Below are positions 39,901 to 51,900 of a DNA stretch of 64,000 nucleotides, piece by piece; position 1 is the first letter of the stretch; each line of letters begins with the position of its first letter. The position numbers and the translations under genes are program-made. This DNA comes from Oscillibacter sp. Its GTDB lineage: Bacteria > Bacillota > Clostridia > Oscillospirales > Oscillospiraceae. Below the pieces are notes generated by a model. It worked only from the letters and a program-made list of their open reading frames with translations, searched no databases and was not told the origin of the DNA. Where the stretch lies: assembly GCA_022652655.1 (NCBI GenBank), contig JALCRQ010000001.1, positions 124,001 through 188,000 of the forward strand, given 5' to 3'.

Positions 39901-42900
39901 CGTCCTCACGGACGGCGACCTCACCGTCGCCGCCGTCAGCGACAACAATACCCGTCTCATCGGCGGCGCGGTCAGCGCCTCCACCGCTACCGCGGGCGTG
40001 GGCCTCAACGTGGCGGCTGTAGACAGCAGGGACACCGTCACCGCCGCCATCGGCGACGGCAGCACGGATGAGAGCTATCAGGGAATCAGAGTTGAAGGGG
40101 GCAATGCCAGCGTGTCCGCGCAGGCGAAGAACAACGCCTGGGCCGTCACCGCGGCCGCCGCCCTCTCCACCGGCACCAGCTCCACCGCCACCGTAGGCGG
40201 CGGGCTCACCGTCATCGTCTCCAACACCGCGGCCAGGGCCCTGGTGGGCGATCATGTCAAGCTGAGCGCCTCGGGCAACGTGTCCGCCGACGCCAGGAAC
40301 GACGCCGACCTGGTGCTGGTCAGCGTCAGCGCCGCTGTCAGCGGCTCCGGCTCCGGCAAGGTCGCGGCCGGCGGCACCATCGCCGCGGTCATCACCGCCG
40401 ACAAGGCGGAGACCTCCGTGGGCGGCGGGGCGCAGCTTACCGCCGGCGGCACACTGGGTGTTACCGCACACAACAGCGAGAATCTGGTCAGCGTCCTGGG
40501 CTCCGCCAGCGCGGCGGCCTCCGGCGCGGCAGCGGCCGGCACGCTGAACGTGCTGGTCACCAACGCGGTGAGTTCCGCCGCGGTGGGTGCAAAAGCAAAG
40601 CTCATCTCCAAGGGCAATCTCACCGTCGCCTCCGACGGCGACGCCAAGCTGGTGGCGGTTCTGCTGGCGGTTTCCGCCGCGGGCAGCGCCGGCGATCCGG
40701 CCATCGGCGCAACCATTCTGGTCAATGTGTTCAATCGCCGCGCAACCGCCTCCGCAGGCGATGGCGCAAGCCTGATCTCCCAGGGCGGCAGCGTCCTTCT
40801 TACCGCCGACGGCGACGAGAAGACCGTGGCTGTCAGCGTGGCGGGAGCTGCCGCGGAGGGCCCGTCCATCGCAGGCAATATTCAGGTCAATGTGGGCAGC
40901 AGCACCGTAGAGGCAAAGCTGGGCGACAGCGTCACCGTGGAAGCTTACGACTCCATCGGCGTGACAGCGGATCAGCACAACGACGTGGTGCTGATCTCTC
41001 CCACCTTCTCCTTCTCCGGCAGCAGCGCCGGCGTAGGCGCCACCATCGTCACCACTGTTTTGGGCAACACCGTGCAGGCACTGGTTGGCAGCAATGCCAG
41101 CCTGACAGCCCACGCGCTGTCCACCGCGGCGACGGCGGGCGTCAAGACCGCCAATCGCAGCGACCGCCGCAGAGGCGTGGTGGTTCACGCCTTCTCCGAC
41201 GAGACCGTGGTTATGCTGGGTATCGCCGCCAGCGGCAGCCTGAGCAGCGCGGCCGTCTCCGGCGTGGTGGACACTCTGGTGGTCACCAACAATGTCAAGG
41301 CCGCTGTGGGTCCCAATACCAGCGTCATCTCCGGCACCGTGGTGGAGGATGCCCTGGATACCGACGGCGACGGAACCAACGACACTTCCAACGGCGCGGG
41401 CGAGATTGCGGTGGAAGCCGACGATACGTCCAGCCTCTATAACTTCGGCGGCGCGGTAGCCGCCACTGCGGGCAGCGCCGGAGTAGGCGCCACCGTCGTT
41501 ACACTGGTGTTCAACAAGACCGTCACCGCATCCCTGGACGGCCGCGACGCGGAAAATTCCGCATTGAGCAGGCTGATCCGCGCGGCGGGCAAGCTTACCG
41601 TCACCGCCGATTCCCGGGATGTTCTGGCGCTGGTGGGCGTTACCTTCGGCGCCAGCGGCAGCGCGGCTGTCGCCGTGGGCGGCAACATTCTGGTATTTGA
41701 AAATACCGTCACCGCCGAGCTGGGCGGCACGGTTACTGCCGGCGGCAGCGTCACCGTGGCGGCCCAGAGCGACGCCACGCTGGTCAGCGTTGCGGCAGCC
41801 CTGGCGGGCAGCGGCTCCGCCGCCGTGGGCGGCGCGGCCATCATCACCTACTTCAAGAGCACCACCGCGGCCCGGGTGCTGGAGAACAGCACTGTCACGG
41901 CAGCCGGAGCCCTCAGCGTCACAGCTGATTCCCGGGAACTCATTACCTCTGACGGGGTGGGCGCCTCCGGCGGCGGCAGCGCTGCCGTCAGCGGCCTGGT
42001 GGACGTAATCGTTACCAAGATTACCACCCAGGCGTATCTTGAGAAAAATGTCACCGTGAAGGCGAGCAGCCTCACGGTCAAGGCAGACGACCGCTACAAG
42101 CTGGTGGGCGTCGGCGTCAGCGCGGCTGTCAGCGGTACCGCCGGCGTAGGCGTCACCGCCATCGTCACCGTGGCCAAAAATACCGTCACGGCCTACGTGG
42201 GCGACAACAGCAGCATTACCGCAGCCGCCGGAGACGTGTCCGTCAGCGCCGCCTCTGACCGGAGAATCCACACCTATGCCGGCACGCTGGCCGCGGGCTT
42301 CGGCGGCGCGGGCGTGGGCGTGACGCTGATGGTCACCGTTGTCGGCGGCAAGCTCCAGCAGACCAGCGCCGATGAGCTGAACAAGAACTTCAGCTCCGGC
42401 GAGCTGCTGCGTGCGCTGAGTGCGCAGGCCCCCGGCGCAGCCTCCGGCAGCTATGCCGAGCTTCAGGGCGAAAACGGCCTGGCTTCCGATCTGGAGGGCG
42501 ACGGCGTCAAAACCTCCGCCGGCGTCGGCCATGAGGAGCCTGTCTATAAAAAGACCGGCGAAAACCCGGATGGCACGCCGATTCTGGAGCCGGTCTACAA
42601 GACTCGCGCCGAGGGCGAGATCAAGCGCGACGCGGACGGAAACGTCATCTATCAGAAAAATACCGACGGAACGTACAAGGTGGATGAGGACGGCCGCTGG
42701 ATTCCAGAGAAGTATGCAGGCGGCGAGTTCGTACTGGACGCTGCGGGCCAAAAGATCCAGGAAACGCAGATTGTCTACGATGACCAGGGCTACAGCGACA
42801 GTTCCCTGAACACGTCCTACGACAAGGAGACCAACGCCACGCCGGGCAAGGACATGGAGGTACAGGAAAGCAGTGACCGGGATCAGGCCGCCGGAATCGG

Positions 42901-45900
42901 CCAGACCCAGCCCAACTATGACTCCCGGGATACCACCAGCGCCTACCTCGGCAAAAACGTCACCGTAGTCAGCGCGGGCGACATCACCGTGTCCGCCAGC
43001 GACAACCTCATCGCCGACATGGTCACCGCCGCCATCGCGGGCGGGCTCTATGCGGGCGTGGGCGTGGGCATCGCCGTGGGCGTGCTGTACAGCAGCGTCC
43101 TGGCCTACGTTATGGACGGTTCCTCCCTCAGCGCCGTCGGAACGGTTTCCGTCAAGGCCTGGGGCGGCTCTGCCGCAGAGGGCTTCGGCGATACCACCAG
43201 CACCGGGGATTCCGGCGACAACGGTGCACTCAACAGCGCCGTCAATGATTCGGAGTTCAGCATCAACGACCTCACCATCCACGCCATCTCCGTCTCCGCC
43301 GGGATCGGCGGCTATGCCGGAGTGGGCGCGGCGATAGGCGTTGTGGTGCTCCGCTCCGAGGTGAAGGCCTATGTGGAGGGCGACATTCTCAAGGCGGCTG
43401 CCGTGGAAGTCAGCGCCAGAAGCTACTATAAGAACGTGGTGGCCGCCACGCTGGCCCTCTCCGGCGGCATTGCGGGCGTCTCCGCCTCCATTGCCAGCGC
43501 CACCTTCGTGGGGAACACCATCGCCGCCATCGTGGGCGACGTCCAGGTGGGCGATACTGCCGGTAACCGCACAAAGTATCCCACCGCCCAGCTGGGCGTG
43601 GGCAGCGTCAGCGTGCGCACCGATGCAACCCACACCGCCACCGCCATCGCCGCGGCCATCGCCGCAGGAGGCGTGGCCGTCAACGGGGCCGTGGCCGTGG
43701 CTGTCAACCGCAGCCGCACCGAAACCTTCGTGGGCCAGGGCGTCAGCATGAACCTGACCGGCGACCTCTCCGTCTCCTCCGCCGTTTCCACCGCCGCCAG
43801 GAATCTGATTCTGGGCGTGGCGGGCGGAATCGTGGCCGTGGGCCTGGGCGTCGCGGTCTCCGTGCTGAATCCCGCGGTGCTCACCTATCTGGGCGTCACG
43901 CCCGACGGCGAAGTCACCGGCGGCTCTGTCACCGGCACCGTCGGTCAGATCACCGCCCGGAACGTGTCCGTCGCCAACGACGTGACCACCGACGCATACA
44001 GCACCGCAATCCTGGCCTCCATGGGCGGCGTGGCCGTCAACGGCAGCGCCCTGCTGACCTTCAACAGCACCAACGCCTGGGCGGCCATCAACCGGATGAG
44101 CGTCACCGCCTCCGGCAGCCTCAGCGTGGATGGACGGCTGGTTTCTGCGGCCCGCTCCGTCCTGGCCTCCGCTGCCATCGGCAACGTGGCCGCCGGCGTG
44201 ACCTTCAGCTATGTGGGTCTGGACTCCGTCAACAAGGCGCTCATCGACACCACCGGCGTCACCGTCAGCGGCGGAACGATCAGTGTGTTCGCCGGCCGGG
44301 ACGACGCGCGCAGCAGTGCCACCGCCCAGGCGACAGCAGTGGCCGCCGCAGTGGCGGGCCTGGCGGCGGTCAACCTCAATACTGCCGTGGCGGACAACAA
44401 CGCCGTCAACGACGCGCTGATTCAGGGCAGCGGAACGCTGATCTCCGCCGGCGCGCTGAGCGTGGGGGCCAACGGGATTGCCTCCGCCCAGGCGACGGTT
44501 CTGGGTCTCACCGTGGCCGCAGGCGCGTCCATCGCCGGTGCCTTCGCCGTAGCGCTGCTCCGCAGCAGCCAGCAGGCGTCTGTCAACGGCGGAACCGTCT
44601 CCGCCGCCTCCCTCAGCGTGCTCTCCAACCTCAATCGGGGAAGAACAGAGGCAGCTTCGGAGGCGAAGCTCATCACCGGCTCCGGCGCACTGTTCACGGT
44701 CACGGCCAACGTGGCTGTGGCTTACGGAAGGAGCAGCAGCGTTGCCCAGGTCACACCCGGCACGCTGACCCTGACCGGCACCAACGGCGGCTCTGTCACC
44801 GTGGGCAGCTACGGCAGCGCGGACGTGAAGTCCGATACCACCAATTTGACCATCTCCGCCATCAGCGCGGGGCTGATGGTGAATCTGGCCTTTGCCCAGT
44901 CCAAATTCCAAGCGATCCTCGATGTCCCCGCCGGCGGAGCCGTTGACACGGATTCCGTCACCGTGGAGACGATTTATACCGCCAACGCTACGGCAGACCT
45001 GACGCCCTCCGCAGGCGGCGCGCAGGCGCACCTGGCCTCCATCGGCGTGAATCTGGCGCTGGCTGCGGCCGATTCCACCGCCGAGGCCGCCATCACCGGC
45101 GCAGGCACAGTCACCGCAGGCACCGTCTCCGTCACCGCGTCCGGCACCGCCGGCGCCAACGCCATCACCCACGCGCCCACACTTCAGCTCAGCCTCGTGA
45201 ACATCGCGGCCAACACCGCGGTGGCCCTGCTGACCGCCGAACAGTCGGCGCATCTGGACGGCGTCACCGTGAAAAAGGCCGGCGTGACCGTCTCGTCCAC
45301 ACTGAACAACGGCGCGTTCGACGGCGCGTTCGCCACGCTGGGCGCCAGCTCCGACGGATGGACCCGCAAGGACGACGGAACCACCGAAAAGGGCTACAAG
45401 TTCACGCTCGACCTGTATTCCGCCGAGGTGAACACCGCCGTCGCCACCAACGACGCCAGCAACAGCGCCTATTTCAAGGGTGCCGGCGTCAGCGCCTCCG
45501 CAAAAGATCTGGCCGTGACGGCCGCCGGCAAGAGCCTGGCCGACGCCAAGGTGCAGATCGCGGATACCTCCCTGGGCTACGTGTCCGTGGGCATCAACAC
45601 CCTGTATGCCTATGCAAAGGGAACGTTCCGCGCCTATCTGGACATCGGGGCGCGGGAGCTGGACGTCAATTCCGTTACCGTGACCAACACCTATACCGCC
45701 CGGGCAGACGCCGAGACCACCCAGTCCACCGGCGGCGTCAAGGCTGCCGTCATCGACGTCGTCAACAACGCCGCCGCGGCTGAGGCCTCCACCGCCGCAG
45801 AGGCCGGGATCTTCGGCACCGGCACGGTGAAGTCCGCCGGCGCCATCACCGTCACCGTTTCCGGCACGGCGGATGCCGTCACCGGTATCGCCGAGAGTGA

Positions 45901-48900
45901 AGCGAAGCTCTCCGGAATCTCTATCGCAGGCAATGAACTGACCTCCCTGCTGAAGGGAGTCCAGAGCGCCTATCTGCGGGGCGTCACCGTGGAAAAGGCC
46001 GGTACCGTCACCGTCCTCAGCGAGTACAACAAGGACGGAGCCCACGGCGCCACCGGCACGCTGGGCAATTCCGCAGCCTCCGCCTCCGACGTCTCTCTGC
46101 TGGTGGGCGCCACGGGCAGCACGGTGGAAGCCGCGGCCAATACCACGGCCGGTGCTTCTATCTCCGGCGTGAGCATGGGCAGCGACACAGCCAGGGTAGG
46201 CGCGGTCACCGTCCGCTCCGACGCCGCCTCCGCCGCCAGAGCGTCCCAGTCCGACGCGGTGTTTGATGCGGGACTGATTTCACTGGGCCTGACCATCATG
46301 AAGGCCCACGCCCAGGGCACCTATGAGGCCTATGTGGACGTGGCAGACGGCAGGAGGATCTACGCCGAGTCCCTGAGCATCTCCAACACGTATACCGCCG
46401 ACGCGGATGCCAAGACCACCCAGGCAATTCTGGGAGTCAGCGGCGCTGACGTCAGCGCCAACGTGGCCCTGGCTGACGTCACCACCGCGGCAGATGCCTC
46501 CGTCCGGGGCAAGGGCACGGTGAATACCACCGGCGCGGTGACGGTTCAGACCACCGGCACCGCCAACGCCCATGCCGGCGTCGTCACACCCACCGTATCC
46601 GTCAGCGGCATCAAGGTGGCGCTGAAAGCATTGACCGCCGACGTTAAGGCAAGCCAGAGCGCTTATATCAAGGACGCGTCCGTCACCGCCTCCGCGGTGA
46701 GTATCCTCAGCGAGTACAACAAGGATGGAGCCCACGGCGCCAAGGCCGAGATGGGCAGCATCTTCAAGGCCAAGGATGGCGGAAGTTTCTCCTTCGAGGC
46801 CGCCGGGACGTCGCTCTCCGGCAACGTCATCACCGCTACCTCCGAGACCACCAGCCTGGCCTACGCCGACGGCGCGGCCATTACCGCTGCGGGCGGGGAG
46901 AGCGGCAATCTCACCATCACCGCGGACGGCACCAGCATCGCCTCCGCCACCATGGATCAGGCCAGCCTGTCTGCCGGGTATATTGACCTGGCCCTGACGC
47001 TGATGTACGCCTATGCCAACGGTGATTACCAGGCGTACCTCCGGACGCCGGGCCTGGCCGTCAGCGCCGCGGGTGACATCCTGATCTCCAACAACTACAC
47101 CACCTCCGCCACGGCCCGCACCGCGCAGGCCGGCGGATTCGGCGTCAAATTCTCCGGAGCCAGCCTCAAGACCAATGTGGCGATCGCCCAGGTGAATTTG
47201 AAAACCTATGCCGGCATTCTCCGCACGCGAGAGGGCGGCACGCCCTCCGGCACAGGCGGAGAGGAGTCCGGCGGCGAGGAAGCCTCCGGCGACCCCGAGT
47301 CTCCGGACGGCACCATCCACGCGGACGGAAACCTCACGGTTCAGGTCACCGGCACCGCCAGAGCCTATGCGGGCGTTGCGCAGCAGACCATCAGTCTCAG
47401 CGGGCTGAACATCGCCGCCAATGTGCTGACCGCCACGCTGCATGCGCAGCAGAAGGCGGAGATCGCCGCCGGTACCGTCACAGCAGACGGCGCGCTCAAG
47501 GTGCTCAGCGAGTTCAACAAGGGCAAGACCGCCGCTTCCACGGATTCCGGCGCGGCTGCCGAGCTGGGAAGCATCAGCGACAAGGCCCTGGCGGACATTC
47601 ACGGCATCGGGGTTCAGGTCAACGTCGTCACCGCTGAGGTCACGGCCTCCAGCCAGGCGCTGATCTCCGGCGGAGCCGTTACCGCCAAGGGAACGGCCAA
47701 TGTCACCAATACCGCCACCTCCTACGCCAACGCGTATACCGGCGCGGCTGTGGTGAATCTGGGCCTGGTGGGCATCGGCGTCACCCAGCTCAAAGCCAGC
47801 GCGGGCGGCAGCTTTGCCGCCGCCGTCCGGAACGCCGGGCTGACGGCGCTGAGCGTAGACGTCACGAACACCGCTTCGGCGGGCTCCGACGCCACCGGCT
47901 CCCAGCCCTCCGTCAGCCTGACGCTGGGCAAGCTCGACTATAACAAGGCGGAGGCCTCCACCGGCTTTACCGCCGGTGCAGAGATCTCCGGCAGCACCAT
48001 CACCGCCAAGGGGACGAAGGATGCCGCGGGCACCGTCACCGTCAGCGCCGACGGCACTGCCACCGCCTCTGCCGCCATCACCGCTCCCATTGCCGCCATC
48101 GGCGGCGTGGGCGCCGCCATCAACGATGTATCCGCCAGGGTATCCGCCGTGCAAAAGGCATTTCTCTCCGGCGGAACCGTCAAGGCTGCTGGCGCCGTCA
48201 CCGTAAAGTCTGTCCTCAACGACGGCGACGGCGAGGGCGCGACGGCCAGCCTGGGCGCGGCCGGCGTAGGCGTCAGCGGTGCGGATATTTCCAGCAACCA
48301 GGCCACCGCGGATTCCAACGCCACCAGCTGGGCTTACGCGGCGGGCGTCAGCATCGGCACCGACCAGCAGTCCAGCGGCAAGCTCACCATTCAAAACCGG
48401 GCCAACTCCTACGCCAAGGCCGGCTTTACTGCCTCCGCCGTAGATGTCAGCGGCGTAAATGTGGGCGTCATGGTGATGAAGGCCACCGCCGCCGGCAGCT
48501 TCAAGGCGGAGCTGGATACCGCCGCAGCCACGCTCTATACCGGGGACATCGACATTCTCAACGACTATGTCTCCACGGCAGACGCATCCTCCACCCAGCC
48601 CGGCGGCGGCGTCAAAGTAGGCGCGATCTCCGGCGGAAGCAACACAGCTGAGGCCACGGTTTCTACTATTGCTGCTGCGGGTATCGTCGGCAGCGGCACC
48701 GTCCACGCGGGCAGCGTGACCGTTCGCTCCGACAGCAGCGCCAACGATGCGGCGCAGCACTCCGGCGCCACGGCGGACATCGACGGCAAGGCTGTGTCCG
48801 TGGAAGGCGTCAACGTGGGTATCAACAAGGCCATGGCCCTGATGAATATCACCCAGAGCGCGTATGTAAAGAGCTGCACGCTGATTCTAACCGGAAGCCT

Positions 48901-51900
48901 GAGCGTAAAATCCCTGCTGAACAACTCCACCGTAAAATCCGAGACCGGAGCCAACGGCGGCGCTAAGGTCGGACTCATCGGCGCCTCGGGCACCTCCACT
49001 ACCGCAAAATCACAGGGAAGCAGTCAGGCCTCCGTGGAGGACGCCGCGGTGAGCGCCGCAGCGGGCTCTGTCACCGTGCTGGCCGAGATGAAGAACACCA
49101 GCGTCACTTCCAACTCCAAGGCCAACAGCGTGAGCGTAAGCGGTGCGGCAATCGATATCGTGTCGGTTTACGCCGAGATTGCCAAGGATGCGGCAAAGGC
49201 GTTTGTCAGCGGCTCCAAGGCCAATCTCACGGCGCAATCCGTGTCCGTGGCGGCGGATTCCACCGGTGCCAAGGTCACCGCCTATGCCGAAAGCCCCGAT
49301 ACCAGTGTGCATGCCTTCGGCGGCAGCACCGTCACAGCCGATGCCAAAGTTACGGAAAAGACGACCGAGGCATATCTGGGCGCGGGCACTAAGATTACAG
49401 CCACCGGCGCCGAAAACGACGTCAGCGTCACCGCCTCCGCAGATACTGAACTGAATGCCAGCACCAATCACTCCACCAACGTCGGTCTGGCAGAGGTAAA
49501 CAAATATGTCATCGCCGCCACGGTATTGACACAGAAAACTTTGGCTCACGCCGACGGCAGCGTTCGCTCCGCGGGCACGCTGAATGTGGCTGCGTACGAC
49601 GAGATTACCGGTACCGCCAAAACTTCCGGCAAGACCATCGGCGCGGTGGCCAACGGCGATTCCAAGGTCACCGTTACAGTGGGCGACACGGAGCATACCG
49701 GCCAGACGGCCAAGGCGTCCGTCGGCGCAGGCGCCGACTTGGAGGCTGCCGGCAGCGTCAGCGTTACGGCTCACACCGCGGCTGCCCTCACTGCCACGGC
49801 GGACAGCTCCGGCGTCGCCCTGGGCCAGTACGGCAAGGTGGGCGCATCCGTGGCCCTGATCCGCAATACGTTCATCGACATCGGCACCAGTGCCCGGCTG
49901 ATTTCCCACTACGGCGATGTGTCTGTGACAGCTATGGCCGCACTGGCAGACCTGTCCGCCAACACCACAATGGACGGCGCAGGATTCGCCTTCGGCGGCG
50001 ACGGGCCCAGTTCCACGGTCACGCTTAGCTCCAAGACCAATGTGGATGTGGGCGGCGGCGCTACGGTCACAGCCCTGTTCGGCAGCCTGAATATCCAGGC
50101 GGAGAGCCACAGCGACGTGCGCTCCGCGGCCTCCCGCAGCATGAAGGGCTTCGCAGGCAGTAACCAGAGCGCCGCGTATATCACTGCTTCGGAGGAGGTC
50201 TTGATCAACCTGGCTACGGCGGATAACGCCGCCCGGGCTTACCTTAACGCGCGCAATACCGCCATCCGTTCGGTGATCTATCAGTCCCTCAATGCCTACG
50301 CCTACTCCGTCACCGGCAGCGCAGATTCCCATACCACCGCCAACGCGTACGTGACGGTCAACAACACCCAGCAGATCAATATCGGCAACGCCTTTGTGGG
50401 TGGCACGGACACTCTGACCATCGAGGCGGTTACACCCGCCATGTTTGTAGTGGCCAAGGGCTACTCCACCATTGACGGATTCACCGGCAAGGTCTACGCC
50501 AACACCGGCGTCAACGGCGGTGCCGCCGCGGAGGTCAAAGTCTCCGCCCGCGCGGATATTGCCAGCAAGGCCGTCATCATCAACGCCGCCGCACCCAACG
50601 TAGGCGACAACGGCGTGGCGGCCAGCAATGCCGAAGCCGTGTCCAACACCATCATGGGCTGGGTCAGCCGTGCTGTCGACACCTTCAACCAGAAGGTGGC
50701 CAACGCTCTGGGCAAAATCCCCTTCATCGGCAAGAAGCTCAAGCGCCTGTACGAGACGGTCACCCGCTGGGTCACCAAGACTTTCTGGGAGCCCATCTCC
50801 TCCAAGTCCTATGCCGCTTCCACCAAGGTCCTTACGTCCGTCGGACGTGTCATTCTGGACGGCGGAATCCATTTGGGCGGCGGCGCCGCAGGCACCTTCG
50901 TCGAGATCGACAGCAGCGGAAAGCTTCACTGGTCCGGCCTGGATGAGGACTTCGGCACGGATACAAATCCGTCGGCGAACAGGCCGGTGGCCACGGTCAC
51001 GGACAGCAGTGTGACGGTCAGCAATCTTTACAACGACGACCGCGGCTCCATTGCCGTCAGCGTCACCGCCTCCGGCGATGTTAGCCAGCACACCAGCGGT
51101 GATAGCGCCGCCACCTCTACGACGGTGAATACCAGCGTGGACGGCACGGCGGAGATCAAGACCAATAACAGCTTCGTGAAGATTTACGACAGCGGGTATC
51201 TGCCCAACGTGGTGATTCTCAACGAGACCGCCAAAAACCTGATTGTCAGCAGCATTACACTGAACAACGGCGATCAGCCCCGTCCCAGCGTGGAAATCGG
51301 CGGCCTGACCACCCGGTACGCCCACGAGACACCCGCCCTGACGGTGCTTAACCGCACAGGCTCCGACGTCACCTTCGGCGTCACCCTTGACTGCATCGAG
51401 GGAAGTGTGACGGTGGGCATGAACGGCGGCGCATTGAATACGGCACTCGGCGCGGTGATCTGGGCCAACCGGATCTCCGTACCCGGCAGCGGCAGCCTCC
51501 TGCGCGGCGTCTTCCCCGTCACCGGGGCAGGCAGCATCGGCAGCGAGGCAAACCGTTTCCGCGCCTATCTGATGGACATTGCCGCGGTTCCCGCCACCAA
51601 CGTCTTCCTGGCGCAGGCGGCCCGCCCCACCAACCTCTCTGTCTTTGCGGAGGGGGAGATCTGGCTGGACATTACCCACGTGATCAAGAATATCACCGCT
51701 CCCGACGGAACCATCAGTGCGGTTGCCAATCCCGTGCTGACACTGGATCAAGTGATCTCTAAATCGGGCAAGAAGGTGGATCTGCAGATCAACGCGCCGA
51801 AGGTGATCGGCGCCGCCGCGGTCAACAAGACCAACCGCGACGTTTACGCCCCCGGTGAACGCAACAACCTGGCCTCCATTGATACCGCTCTGGCGGCGAA

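Noticed and set aside
36617-46045. 3142-aa minus-strand ORF and the other long antisense ORFs (53900-60856, 49010-53053, 46280-48760, 33473-35809, 30920-33151)
   Set aside because: They overlap the clearly coding giant frame, which has a signal peptide and SLH domains. Translations are low-complexity Gly/His/Asp/Arg-rich with no recognisable domains, typical of shadow ORFs in GC-rich repeats.
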